Shown here one piece after another: positions 15,901 through 21,821 of a stretch of DNA of 22,900 nt. The notes beneath the pieces are model-generated. The model searched no databases. It was given only the letters and a program-made list of their open reading frames with translations, and was not told where the DNA came from. The position numbers were made by a program, and so were the translations under genes. Source of the DNA: a virus; IMG/VR virus record IMGVR_UViG_3300007344_000268, positions 1-22,900 of that record. One strand, 5' to 3'. Numbering within the stretch: position 1 is the stretch's first letter; each line of letters begins with the position of its first letter.

Positions 15901-17583
15901 ACTTGTAGATAAAGAAACGCTTTGAGGTAATGAGTCTTGTGCTTCATCTAAACTAATTAGTCCATCACCAGCATTACTAGCTCTTACAGCAAAAGAGAAG
16001 TCAAGATTTATGTTAACTATCTTATTAGCTGTAGGAGTCATAGAACTATAATCAAACGCAAAATTTATAACGTTAAAATCATCCTCATTAACATCATATC
16101 CACAAAATGGAGGAAAAACACTTGAGTTAGGTGCTGATATATTTTTATTTATAAGATAATATTCTCTATCCCTACCATTTTCACTATAATTGTAAGTTAG
16201 AGTAGCTCCCTGAGTTATATTTGGACCATAACTAGGTTTAGATTTATTATTACTATTATAAGGTCCTATAACAATTCTTTGGTCTGTTGATGAAGTTGGT
16301 AAAGATGTTAATGTTATAGTTTCTTGAGAACCTACAGGAAGTGAGTCTAATCCTTCTATAGCTGAGTTTGTAAGTGCTATAGTTTGTGCTGTCGCATTTG
16401 AGCCTACATAGGCGTTTTGCTTTTTTAATTCAGCTGTATCTCCAGTATTACCACCAGCTAAAAGACCACCAGCAGTAACTGTCCAACTAGGATAAATGAA
16501 ATCATTAAGGTCTTGAGCATTAGAAACTTCACCATACTTAGGAGTCAATGTTACATCAATACTATCAACATCAAATCCCTCAAGATAGTTACCGTATGAT
16601 ATTCTATTGTCAGCAAGTATCGTTTGAGTTCTAGCTCTCTTAGGAACATTGTCATAAAGCTTCGCAGTTTCTCCTTTATCAGCAAATGGATATATTTTAT
16701 CATTATAGAATTTAAAATCAACCGCAGTATTACTAAGAAAATTACTATAATTGTTTTTTATTTTTCCTATTATATAGAAATCTCCTCTGTTACCATTTTT
16801 ATCAACATCAAAGTCTTTACAAGTTCTAGCACAAATCTCTATAAACTTAACCTGATAATTACCATGATAAATCTCTACATTTAAAAAGTTATTATTTGAT
16901 TGAGAGCTAGCATTAACATTAGCAACATTTGACTTCATTTCCTCAGAGTGAGTCGCATCACTTATCATACTCCATTCAGTTACCTGATTATCATAATAAT
17001 GGTATCTATATCTGAACTGAAATGATTTACCGAATATGTTGTTTTTCTTTATGTTTGAGTCAGTTCCAAATGTAGTTTTTGGTTTTGTAAATGGTGGTCT
17101 TTTCTTAACCTCAACATACTGTCTTTTTACTTCATCGACACCCTGATAAGGATAGTTGTTAGCAATATCTTGTCCAGCAGGATATGGAGTATACATGGAG
17201 TATGGATAGTACAAGTCTGGAGAAGCATTTAATTTTGCGGCAGATATATTATTATAACCGTCAGACTCCAATACATTCATACTAGCCTTAGATTTAACTA
17301 TGTTTATCTCTTGAGGCTCCCCATATCTATCAGATGTAAAGTATAATACATCTCCTATTTTATTAACTTCTGTAATTAGGAATTTCTCTTGCCATCTAAA
17401 AAGATTGTCAGACTCAACTCCACAATCTTTAAATACAACATCTACAGTATTTGTAAGTATATCATACTCTATTATATGATGGTCTTCTTGAGTGCCATAT
17501 ATAAAATAATACATCTTATCATTTGATGTATCCTCATAAGAACCAATACACTTATATTCTCTTATTTCGTTTGCTACTGGCAT
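12931..17583 (-). CDS. Tail muzzle / tail stabilization protein, main part
   Basis: This 1550-residue, beta-rich protein matches the pattern I recall for the large tail stabilization (muzzle) protein of crAss-like and related podoviruses, which closes the tail end and holds DNA until infection. CIGSYEDTSNDKMYYFIYG at residues 12-30 begins a beta-propeller-like region. IQEDRTHKVSVNK (about 1104-1116) and GISKNPESFAFNGNVLYWVD (about 1143-1162) are the most recognisable core segments. TAYDRKEGMLYANIPF lies near 1400. A Thr/Ala/Val-rich insert of about 70 residues (about 1430-1500) interrupts the C-terminal region. In full-length relatives, a KGGLDxD-type N-terminus precedes the CIGSYED part; here that N-terminus is in the separate upstream gene, in the same frame, across one TAA and one TAT codon. 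There is no Shine-Dalgarno before the ATG, only AAATAATAT. The next gene is the first cargo gene. Confidence 0.78.
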   Translation of the reverse strand: MPVANEIREYKCIGSYEDTSNDKMYYFIYGTQEDHHIIEYDILTNTVDVVFKDCGVESDNLFRWQEKFLITEVNKIGDVLYFTSDRYGEPQEINIVKSKASMNVLESDGYNNISAAKLNASPDLYYPYSMYTPYPAGQDIANNYPYQGVDEVKRQYVEVKKRPPFTKPKTTFGTDSNIKKNNIFGKSFQFRYRYHYYDNQVTEWSMISDATHSEEMKSNVANVNASSQSNNNFLNVEIYHGNYQVKFIEICARTCKDFDVDKNGNRGDFYIIGKIKNNYSNFLSNTAVDFKFYNDKIYPFADKGETAKLYDNVPKRARTQTILADNRISYGNYLEGFDVDSIDVTLTPKYGEVSNAQDLNDFIYPSWTVTAGGLLAGGNTGDTAELKKQNAYVGSNATAQTIALTNSAIEGLDSLPVGSQETITLTSLPTSSTDQRIVIGPYNSNNKSKPSYGPNITQGATLTYNYSENGRDREYYLINKNISAPNSSVFPPFCGYDVNEDDFNVINFAFDYSSMTPTANKIVNINLDFSFAVRASNAGDGLISLDEAQDSLPQSVSLSTSINTGDSGEVYSEDISGLDNQMIYVAKRLNLIYEKYGSISEKPDDGSPAWLKGCFVDTVKKVLLLPLISPNKTNFSPALSGDLDNAARILRLISTQKWTIGQDNDEYYGNKYAGISLNFNFPEDNSDPLLAAANKQNLVSIEAIGYNSGDGKSGSFKAGAFHDFGIIYYDGKGRCSTVAIDVENGTSQCYVKFFSERNDNDTPINEGQDNLYGKTRIDWEVNSQPPKWAKYWSWAYSKNTSVDEFIQFICPEAFTATTPATGETRLFLSLTSLKGAADSYKEQSNPLIDYSFVEGDRIRFITSPWLLGDGTPYLTNYIDVKITGYEYYNGAGGEEPLEEQGYFITIEELGDTNGGTFIDVSASETSNFFANGLFEIYRPMKEIEDTSNRVYYEFGFKHTIANPHTDLRAHRGMTLTQVVTGDLNEGGQSVTPAKGYFEEGDVFFKRRIMRNNNQEAPLFTSSFVEDYHLNDFYPTNHIHIGRPNVFNPYAKEELKESSIIYSEPFQPDVNYNGLSSFELFSYSDFDKSDGSIQKIHSRDTDLIMIQEDRTHKVSVNKDIITNADGSTNVGLSSNVLGNAIAFSEHYGISKNPESFAFNGNVLYWVDIKNGAVLSLRGNELRPISEINMVDYFRDKSIDYQKSDPTAGFSYNVNYWYKEPVVKGEYPEMFKGINYYFRILGAYNPKHDEYVITFPDLYEDLNRYDNDGDKWNEKGAAPDVVYIDLQLIKSGETIVWSERNERWSSFASYIPEMYGKMNQKFFSFLNGEMYLHDANTSSYNTFYGTTYNTVLKFPFNGMPNKVKTYHSITVDGTFADDSTDAGVESGTKTGYDTVLDTNLSSTSIDKTAYDRKEGMLYANIPFATGNVDGEPGGSEYYGIGNATTSLASATVTLADSPNPGVNVGDKIYYNNAGVNTLIGTIDSIGASSYTLTANAAVAITDTFAYVIKDGEAEGDRMKGTFMNTQLTKKTKKLIEIYSVNSNISKSELSEE

Positions 17584-17586
17584 ATA

Positions 17587-18249
17587 TTATTTAGCTTTAA
17601 ATTCCTCAATAAAAATATTATAACCCTTTTTTAAGTTACCATCATCAATATCTCTACCGCCTATATCTATCTTTAAAATATCTGAGTTATCAGTAGATGT
17701 AAATATTAAGCAAGGTAGTTTTGTTCCGCTAACATTTATTCCTTCAGAATTGTATCTAACACTTATACCTTTATCAGATAATGCTGTAGCGTTTTTAGCT
17801 ACAAAATCAGCCATATACAATTTTATATTATCAACATCATTTAATGCTGATATACTAGCTGTATCCTCTTTGTAAGCAACAGAACTTGTAATATCACTGC
17901 TTGTTTTAGAGGCAAAAAAACTAAAATCAGTTAGACCAGCTGGAACTGAGCCAGGAAGAAAGTAAGCCACTCTTTTTGGAACACCATTACCATGACCAAC
18001 GTTTTCTTCTCCAAAATTATCATTACCAATATAATCCCCAATATCAACAAATAGACTTGGACCTACTGGAAATGTAAAATCAACTTTTAGTGTTCCTGGT
18101 ATATTTTGAATGACACCTATACTGTTAGACTCAGAAGATTGATTCCTAGTATTTAAAGCGTAAAAATAATCGCCTTCCTTTACTAATCGCTCATCGGTGT
18201 CTCTATCTAATCCACCTATAAATTGTTTCTTCTCCTGTAAATTAGCCAT
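17587..18249 (-). CDS. Tail muzzle protein, N-terminal piece encoded separately
   Basis: This 220-residue protein starts MANLQEKKQFIGGLDRDTDE and continues GDYFYALNTRN, then NSIGVIQNIPGTLKV at about residues 41-55. This is the usual beginning of the muzzle/stabilization protein of crAss-like and similar phages (GG.D.D..ERLV..GDY..A.N.R, then GV..N..G). Normally the CIGSYED segment would follow soon after. Here about 160 extra residues follow instead, ending with a Thr/Ser/Asp-rich, probably beta-sandwich portion (about 125-220), and the gene ends in TAA. The next gene starts in the same frame 3 bases later with the missing continuation. So this looks like a muzzle split in two, with an inserted domain at the junction. 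It could be a true two-chain arrangement, a young nonsense mutation, or an assembly or sequencing error. It lies 4 bases after the connector gene. Confidence 0.72.
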   Translation of the reverse strand: MANLQEKKQFIGGLDRDTDERLVKEGDYFYALNTRNQSSESNSIGVIQNIPGTLKVDFTFPVGPSLFVDIGDYIGNDNFGEENVGHGNGVPKRVAYFLPGSVPAGLTDFSFFASKTSSDITSSVAYKEDTASISALNDVDNIKLYMADFVAKNATALSDKGISVRYNSEGINVSGTKLPCLIFTSTDNSDILKIDIGGRDIDDGNLKKGYNIFIEEFKAK

Positions 18250-18253
18250 TTAA

Positions 18254-18982
18254 TTATAGTTTAGGAGCCTGCTTAAATGCTTTTCTAGTAGCTTGTAAAG
18301 CCTCAGCTTTAGTGAATGTATTCATTCTAGCTCTAGCTAATCTCTTTTGATTATAAAACTCTTTTCTAGCAAACATCTTTTCGTTTGCATTTATACCTCT
18401 TTTTCTCTGTATAGACTTCCAATATATAAATGAAGCCAACGCCTCTTGAGCGTATGTGTGTACCTTTATATCATCTCCAGTAACACCTGTTGAGCCATCA
18501 GATATATATTCTAATATAATATTCTCTAACTGACCAGTTATAGAAGAAAACTCTATAGTGTCATTATCTAAATTCTCTCTATAATAACCGTTAGCATTGT
18601 TACCACCACCAAATCCATATCTACCATAAACACCTTCATCAACATTGTCATAGTAATTACTATCTGATTCTGGCGTAGGAGGAGTAGCTCCAGTAACTAA
18701 GTTTAATCTTTCTTTTCTACCTAAATAGTGTAATTCACCATCTGAGCCTAAAACAGCTATATTAACAAACTTAACGTAGTCTGTAGGCAAAGTTATAGTG
18801 TTAGTAGCTGAATCAACAGCAAGCTCGACAGCCTTAATCATTCTAACAACATCAAAGTTTAATTCTTTTAATCCTCTTAAACCTATGTTGTAATATCTTA
18901 GAAATTCAGCTTGAGTGTTCTTACCTTCATCAACTAAAAGCTCATTTACTACATCTTCTAAACTAACAAATTGTGCACTCAT
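18254..18982 (-). CDS. Tail ring / connector protein adjacent to the muzzle
   Basis: This 242-residue protein begins with a helical region (residues 5-45) containing GLRGLKELNFDV, followed by TITLPTDYVKFVNIAVL at about 57-73. This combination (N-terminal helices, then a beta pair with LPxDYVxF) is what I recall for crAss-like ring or tail-tube proteins and the wider P22 gp4/T7 gp11-like connector fold. Gly/Asn/Tyr-rich residues near 110-135 look like a loop. The last 45 residues are basic (KRLARARMNTF, then TRKAFKQAPKL) and probably helical. It would form a 12-mer ring between the connector and the muzzle, passing DNA through its lumen. It starts 1 base after the preceding connector gene and ends 4 bases before the muzzle N-terminal gene. 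The ring number cannot be fixed from sequence alone. Confidence 0.72.
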   Translation of the reverse strand: MSAQFVSLEDVVNELLVDEGKNTQAEFLRYYNIGLRGLKELNFDVVRMIKAVELAVDSATNTITLPTDYVKFVNIAVLGSDGELHYLGRKERLNLVTGATPPTPESDSNYYDNVDEGVYGRYGFGGGNNANGYYRENLDNDTIEFSSITGQLENIILEYISDGSTGVTGDDIKVHTYAQEALASFIYWKSIQRKRGINANEKMFARKEFYNQKRLARARMNTFTKAEALQATRKAFKQAPKL

Positions 18983-18983
18983 A

Positions 18984-19607
18984 TTATCCTATATTATCAT
19001 TTTTATAATCCTCATTAGCTCCCTTCATAACAGTAAACGTCTCAACTAAGTTCTTTACTATTACAGACTCCAAATCAGCAGGTATTGGATAAGTAGCCGT
19101 ATCAGACAAACTACTTGAAACAGCTATGTAAGATACATTTATTGTAGCTGTAGCATCTTGATATAAATACAAGTCTGTTCCTTGAATATACCAAAACTTT
19201 TTACCTGACTTAGTTACTGTGTCATTATATAAAGGACTAGGGTTTAGAGTTGATGTACCACCACCGTAAGGCATTCTAACATATTCTGTAGTTGAAGAAT
19301 ATACTCTAATAATACCCATATCATTAGGAAGAGATATTGGTTGAGTAGGTAATTCTACTTTATTACTTGATACCGATAATCCTGTTTCTAAACTTACAAA
19401 ATCACCAGTTATTTCTAATTCAGATTTATTAGTAGTTGTACTCTTTGTGTAAAACCTATCCTCTATTAATTGTCTTATAAAAGAATCTCTTTCTTGGTCA
19501 ACCAATACCATGACCTCACGAATATCTATTCTTGCGTCATCAGAAACATTTCCTCCTTCAATTATTCTAAGGACCTGTTCAGCTAATTTTTTTCTTGTAG
19601 TTGCCAT
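18984..19607 (-). CDS. Putative ring / head-tail connector protein
   Basis: This 207-residue protein has an N-terminal helical part (residues 1-47) with DIREVMVLVDQERDSFIRQL, a common first segment in small phage neck proteins. A beta-rich part follows with VELPTQPISLPNDMGIIRVY at about 82-101, then a helical end (ESVIVKNLVETFTVMKG). The LPxDMG step parallels LPTDYV in the next gene and YPADFL in the previous one, so the three genes may be diverged copies of one connector fold. I infer a ring in the neck or tail. Its stop lies 1 base before the next start, and a 3-base gap separates it from the gene upstream, so the three are very likely translated from one message. Confidence 0.62.
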   Translation of the reverse strand: MATTRKKLAEQVLRIIEGGNVSDDARIDIREVMVLVDQERDSFIRQLIEDRFYTKSTTTNKSELEITGDFVSLETGLSVSSNKVELPTQPISLPNDMGIIRVYSSTTEYVRMPYGGGTSTLNPSPLYNDTVTKSGKKFWYIQGTDLYLYQDATATINVSYIAVSSSLSDTATYPIPADLESVIVKNLVETFTVMKGANEDYKNDNIG

Positions 19608-19610
19608 TTA

Positions 19611-20258
19611 TTATTCTTGTTTAGATGATAATCCAAAACTTGTTCCAAATTCAACTAAATCACCCTCTCTAAGACTAACTCCAACATACTCTAATATTTT
19701 GTGAACTATGTCTTTATGAGTGCTAACAGGTAATGTCAAACCTTGAGCATCACCAGCAGAAGCATTATATACAGAGACTCCATTAATAGTAGTGTAAGTC
19801 CATTTAGGAGCAGAAGGTTCTTTTATATAAGTAAGAATGCAAGTTCCAGAAGTAGCTTCAGATGTGCTATTATATATCTCAAAACCCTCATCAATCATTA
19901 CAGCTACTGGATAACTAGCACTAGGAGCCAATATCTGACTATCTAATAAGTTCTTTAGCTTTTCATGACCTACAACCTCAACACTTTCTCCATCGAAATT
20001 CATAGACACAAAGTGCAGAAAATCAGCAGGATAGGTAAAAGCACCGTTAGTTCCAGCAGAGTAAGTAATAGTAGCCTTCTCTACAACAGGAGCCAAATCA
20101 TCTAAATTCTTTTGAGAGTTCTTCTCTTTAAACTTCTCTTCTATAATATCCAGTTGAGCTCTAGTAGCAGCTAAATTAAATTCAGAAGGCTTAATAAATC
20201 CCCTCTGGTCCTTATTCGCTATAAACTGAACAAATCTGTATAACTCGTCTATTGTCAT
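19611..20258 (-). CDS. Head-tail connector / ring protein
   Basis: This 215-residue protein has a helical start with IANKDQRGFIKPSEFN at about residues 13-28 and a long charged helix. FTYPADFLHFVSMNF (about 73-87) and CILTYIKEPSAPKW (about 142-155) then mark the beta part, and IVHKILEYVGVSLREGDLVEF (split here by memory at about 183-203) is the last helix. The NK.Q.GFI.P..FN beginning, the PADFLH step and the YIK.P..P.W strand match a neck protein I recall from Bacteroidetes podoviruses including crAss-like phages. It would form the ring next to the portal. It is the first gene after a promoter motif and terminator, and so opens the neck and tail unit. The ATG is preceded by an A/T-rich leader of about 20 bases. 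Confidence 0.7.
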   Translation of the reverse strand: MTIDELYRFVQFIANKDQRGFIKPSEFNLAATRAQLDIIEEKFKEKNSQKNLDDLAPVVEKATITYSAGTNGAFTYPADFLHFVSMNFDGESVEVVGHEKLKNLLDSQILAPSASYPVAVMIDEGFEIYNSTSEATSGTCILTYIKEPSAPKWTYTTINGVSVYNASAGDAQGLTLPVSTHKDIVHKILEYVGVSLREGDLVEFGTSFGLSSKQE

Positions 20259-20279
20259 TAGTAGTGATAAATTTCATAG

Positions 20280-20287
20280 CAAATATA
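20280..20287 (-). promoter_or_regulatory. Bacteroidetes-type promoter -7 element (TATATTTG) before the neck/tail genes
   Basis: The minus strand reads TATATTTG, 21 bases before the ATG at 20258 and directly after the T-tract of the preceding terminator. Terminator followed by promoter in an 86-base gap is a clean unit boundary. A -33 TTG box at the expected distance is not evident, because that stretch is occupied by the terminator. Confidence 0.6.
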
Positions 20288-20289
20288 AC

Positions 20290-20323
20290 AAAAAAAAGAG
20301 AGATATACACGACACCTCTCTTT
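20290..20323 (-). terminator. Intrinsic terminator after the 20345-21244 gene
   Basis: On the minus strand an 8-base perfect stem, AAAGAGAG/CTCTCTTT (arms 20316-20323 and 20295-20302), encloses a 13-base loop and runs into eight consecutive T (20290-20297, partly within the stem). It lies 21 bases after the stop of the upstream gene and just before a promoter motif. The AT content and long loop suggest moderate strength. Confidence 0.72.
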
Positions 20324-20344
20324 ATTAAATATATGTTGTTAATT

Positions 20345-21244
20345 TTAGTTGTATCTAGAAAGCTGAGCTTTAATCTGAGCAACTATAGGTTCACCATCTA
20401 CAGTCAAGCATATTTCAGCTAAATGGTCTAATGGTTTTACTCCCATAGGAACATTTGTGATGGTTTGAACTGAACTACCTATTGTCCAAGATATTTTGCT
20501 AGGCTCCAACTTTAAAACCTTATATTCAGAGGCTTTTAAAATCATTTCCTTCATATCAGTTAGAGGACTATCTAATCCAGCTATAAATCCAGAAGGGTCT
20601 TTTTCAGCTAAAATCTTCATGTCATAACGAATCTCATCAGTTGAGTTCTTTACATTGACTCCTAAAACTTTAGCATATCCAACTAATTTATCTAAAGACA
20701 TAGTAAGAACAGTTGATATAGCATCCATTTCCATTCTACTTCTATCTAATCTTTCTTTAGCTTTCTTTTCAGAATCTTCTAAACCGAAAGAAGGTGCAGA
20801 TGAAGATAATCTATTTGGATTATTCATATTTGCGTTACACATGTCTAAATACTTTTTCAAGTTAGGATTAGTGTGTTCAACAATTAAAAATCCATTATTA
20901 AATGTGATTGGAGTCTTTAATAAAGTTCCTTTATCTTGCTCATCAGCAAAAATAGACTTCTGACCTTTGATGTATCTAATTGTTCTTTGAGTACCTGTAA
21001 TAGGGTCAAATACAATGTCTTCAGCTTTTAACATGTATACGATAGGGTATCTATCCATACCTGTTTTTCTATCTTTATCTTTTGAGATTAATTTATAAAT
21101 AGAAGGTCTTCTACTTATTTGAGTACCGAATGTCGGTAAAGGATTAGAGACTTTTGGAGCCTCTACGATTGGCGTTGTTTCTTCTACTGGAGTCTCTACT
21201 ACAGGAGTAACAACATTTGATTGTTCGACTTTTTTTCTTGCCAT
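20345..21244 (-). CDS. Charged virion-associated protein of unknown role
   Basis: This 299-residue protein has a Pro/Glu/Val-rich, probably disordered N-terminus (about residues 5-40). A central part carries FLIVEHTNPNLKKYLDMCN at about 118-136, then a highly charged helix (about 150-185). LDKLVGYAKVLGV at about 188-200 is a conserved-looking helix, and a beta-rich end (SKISWTIGSS, then VDGEPIVAQ) closes the protein. I recall similar proteins near the capsid gene in other Bacteroidetes and marine phages without a known function. Its place between the capsid block and the neck block, with a terminator on each side, fits a head or virion-assembly role. The start is chosen at the ATG giving MARKKVEQ. 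A DNA-linked or regulatory role is also possible. Confidence 0.6.
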   Translation of the reverse strand: MARKKVEQSNVVTPVVETPVEETTPIVEAPKVSNPLPTFGTQISRRPSIYKLISKDKDRKTGMDRYPIVYMLKAEDIVFDPITGTQRTIRYIKGQKSIFADEQDKGTLLKTPITFNNGFLIVEHTNPNLKKYLDMCNANMNNPNRLSSSAPSFGLEDSEKKAKERLDRSRMEMDAISTVLTMSLDKLVGYAKVLGVNVKNSTDEIRYDMKILAEKDPSGFIAGLDSPLTDMKEMILKASEYKVLKLEPSKISWTIGSSVQTITNVPMGVKPLDHLAEICLTVDGEPIVAQIKAQLSRYN

Positions 21245-21267
21245 TTTATTAAATATTAAATTAAATT

Positions 21268-21301
21268 AAAAAAAAAGGAGAGGAGGGATTTCCTCCCCTC
21301 C
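21268..21301 (-). terminator. Strong intrinsic terminator closing the capsid block
   Basis: On the minus strand GGAGGGGAGG (21292-21301) and CCTCCTCTCC (21277-21286) form a 10-base stem with one G-U pair and a 5-base loop, followed by nine T (21268-21276). It is very GC-rich against an AT-rich background. It lies 53 bases after the stop of the small virion gene and 23 bases before the next ATG. It should end, or sharply reduce, the highly expressed capsid message. Confidence 0.88.
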
Positions 21302-21314
21302 CCTTATTGATTAT

Positions 21315-21341
21315 ACTGTCTGTATATCTTTTCAAGACAGT
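21315..21341. repeat. Inverted repeat upstream of the capsid terminator
   Basis: A perfect 7-base inverted repeat (ACTGTCT at 21315-21321 and AGACAGT at 21335-21341, 13 bases between) lies between the stop of the small virion gene and the GC-rich terminator. In RNA from the minus strand it would form a second hairpin with no T-tract. It may protect the 3' end of the capsid message or help termination, or it may be an operator. No direct evidence separates these. Confidence 0.5.
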
Positions 21342-21354
21342 CGATGTTCAGCTA

Positions 21355-21795
21355 TTAAGCGTCAGAAGCTACAGTATTAGTAGTAATGTGTCGTCTAATT
21401 TGAACTCCACTTACGTTTTCGATTGGGAAAACGCTGTTTACTACATCAAACTTGATAACAGGTGAAGCAGAAACTGAGTTTAATAGAATCCATAGGTCTT
21501 CTATAACGCTAGCTTCTTTTCCAGAAGTACAAGTTAATCTAACAAAAGCTTGTTCTGCCATTTCAACACTAGTACCATTGTCTCCAGTTATGCTTCCTTC
21601 TTCATATTTAGTACCATTTTTGAAGTAGATGTATACTAATCCATTACCATTGTTTTCTGCTGCAATAGCAGTAACATTAGTAGCTGGAAAAGCAGCTAAA
21701 TCCAAATCAGTACCGTCATCAGCGTTTGCTACAGAGTTTGAATCTACAACAGCAGCGTGAAACATCAATAATTTATCTCCGATAATTTGAGCCAT
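21355..21795 (-). CDS. Small beta-rich virion protein next to the capsid gene
   Basis: This 146-residue protein starts MAQIIGDKLLMFHAAVVDSN and is rich in Ala, Val, Asn and Thr, with few basic residues. The middle holds GLVYIYFKNGTKYEEGSIT (about residues 52-70), then a segment with SGKEASVIEDLWILLNS, and it ends FPIENVSGVQIRRHITTN. It has no signal peptide or membrane segment. Its place directly after the major capsid gene (26 bases) and before a strong terminator suggests it is made in large amounts and is a capsid auxiliary, decoration or minor head protein. I do not recognise a named family. Its IYFKN segment resembles YVYFKNTG in the 419-796 protein, which may hint at a shared small beta fold, but the match is short. 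Confidence 0.65.
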   Translation of the reverse strand: MAQIIGDKLLMFHAAVVDSNSVANADDGTDLDLAAFPATNVTAIAAENNGNGLVYIYFKNGTKYEEGSITGDNGTSVEMAEQAFVRLTCTSGKEASVIEDLWILLNSVSASPVIKFDVVNSVFPIENVSGVQIRRHITTNTVASDA

Positions 21796-21821
21796 TTTAT
21801 GTTAATTTAAAAAGTTAATAA

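Noticed and set aside
17587-17589. TAA read as an amino acid by a recoded genetic code
   Set aside because: Every other gene in the window ends in TAA, so TAA is clearly the working stop; chance readthrough remains possible but not systematic recoding.
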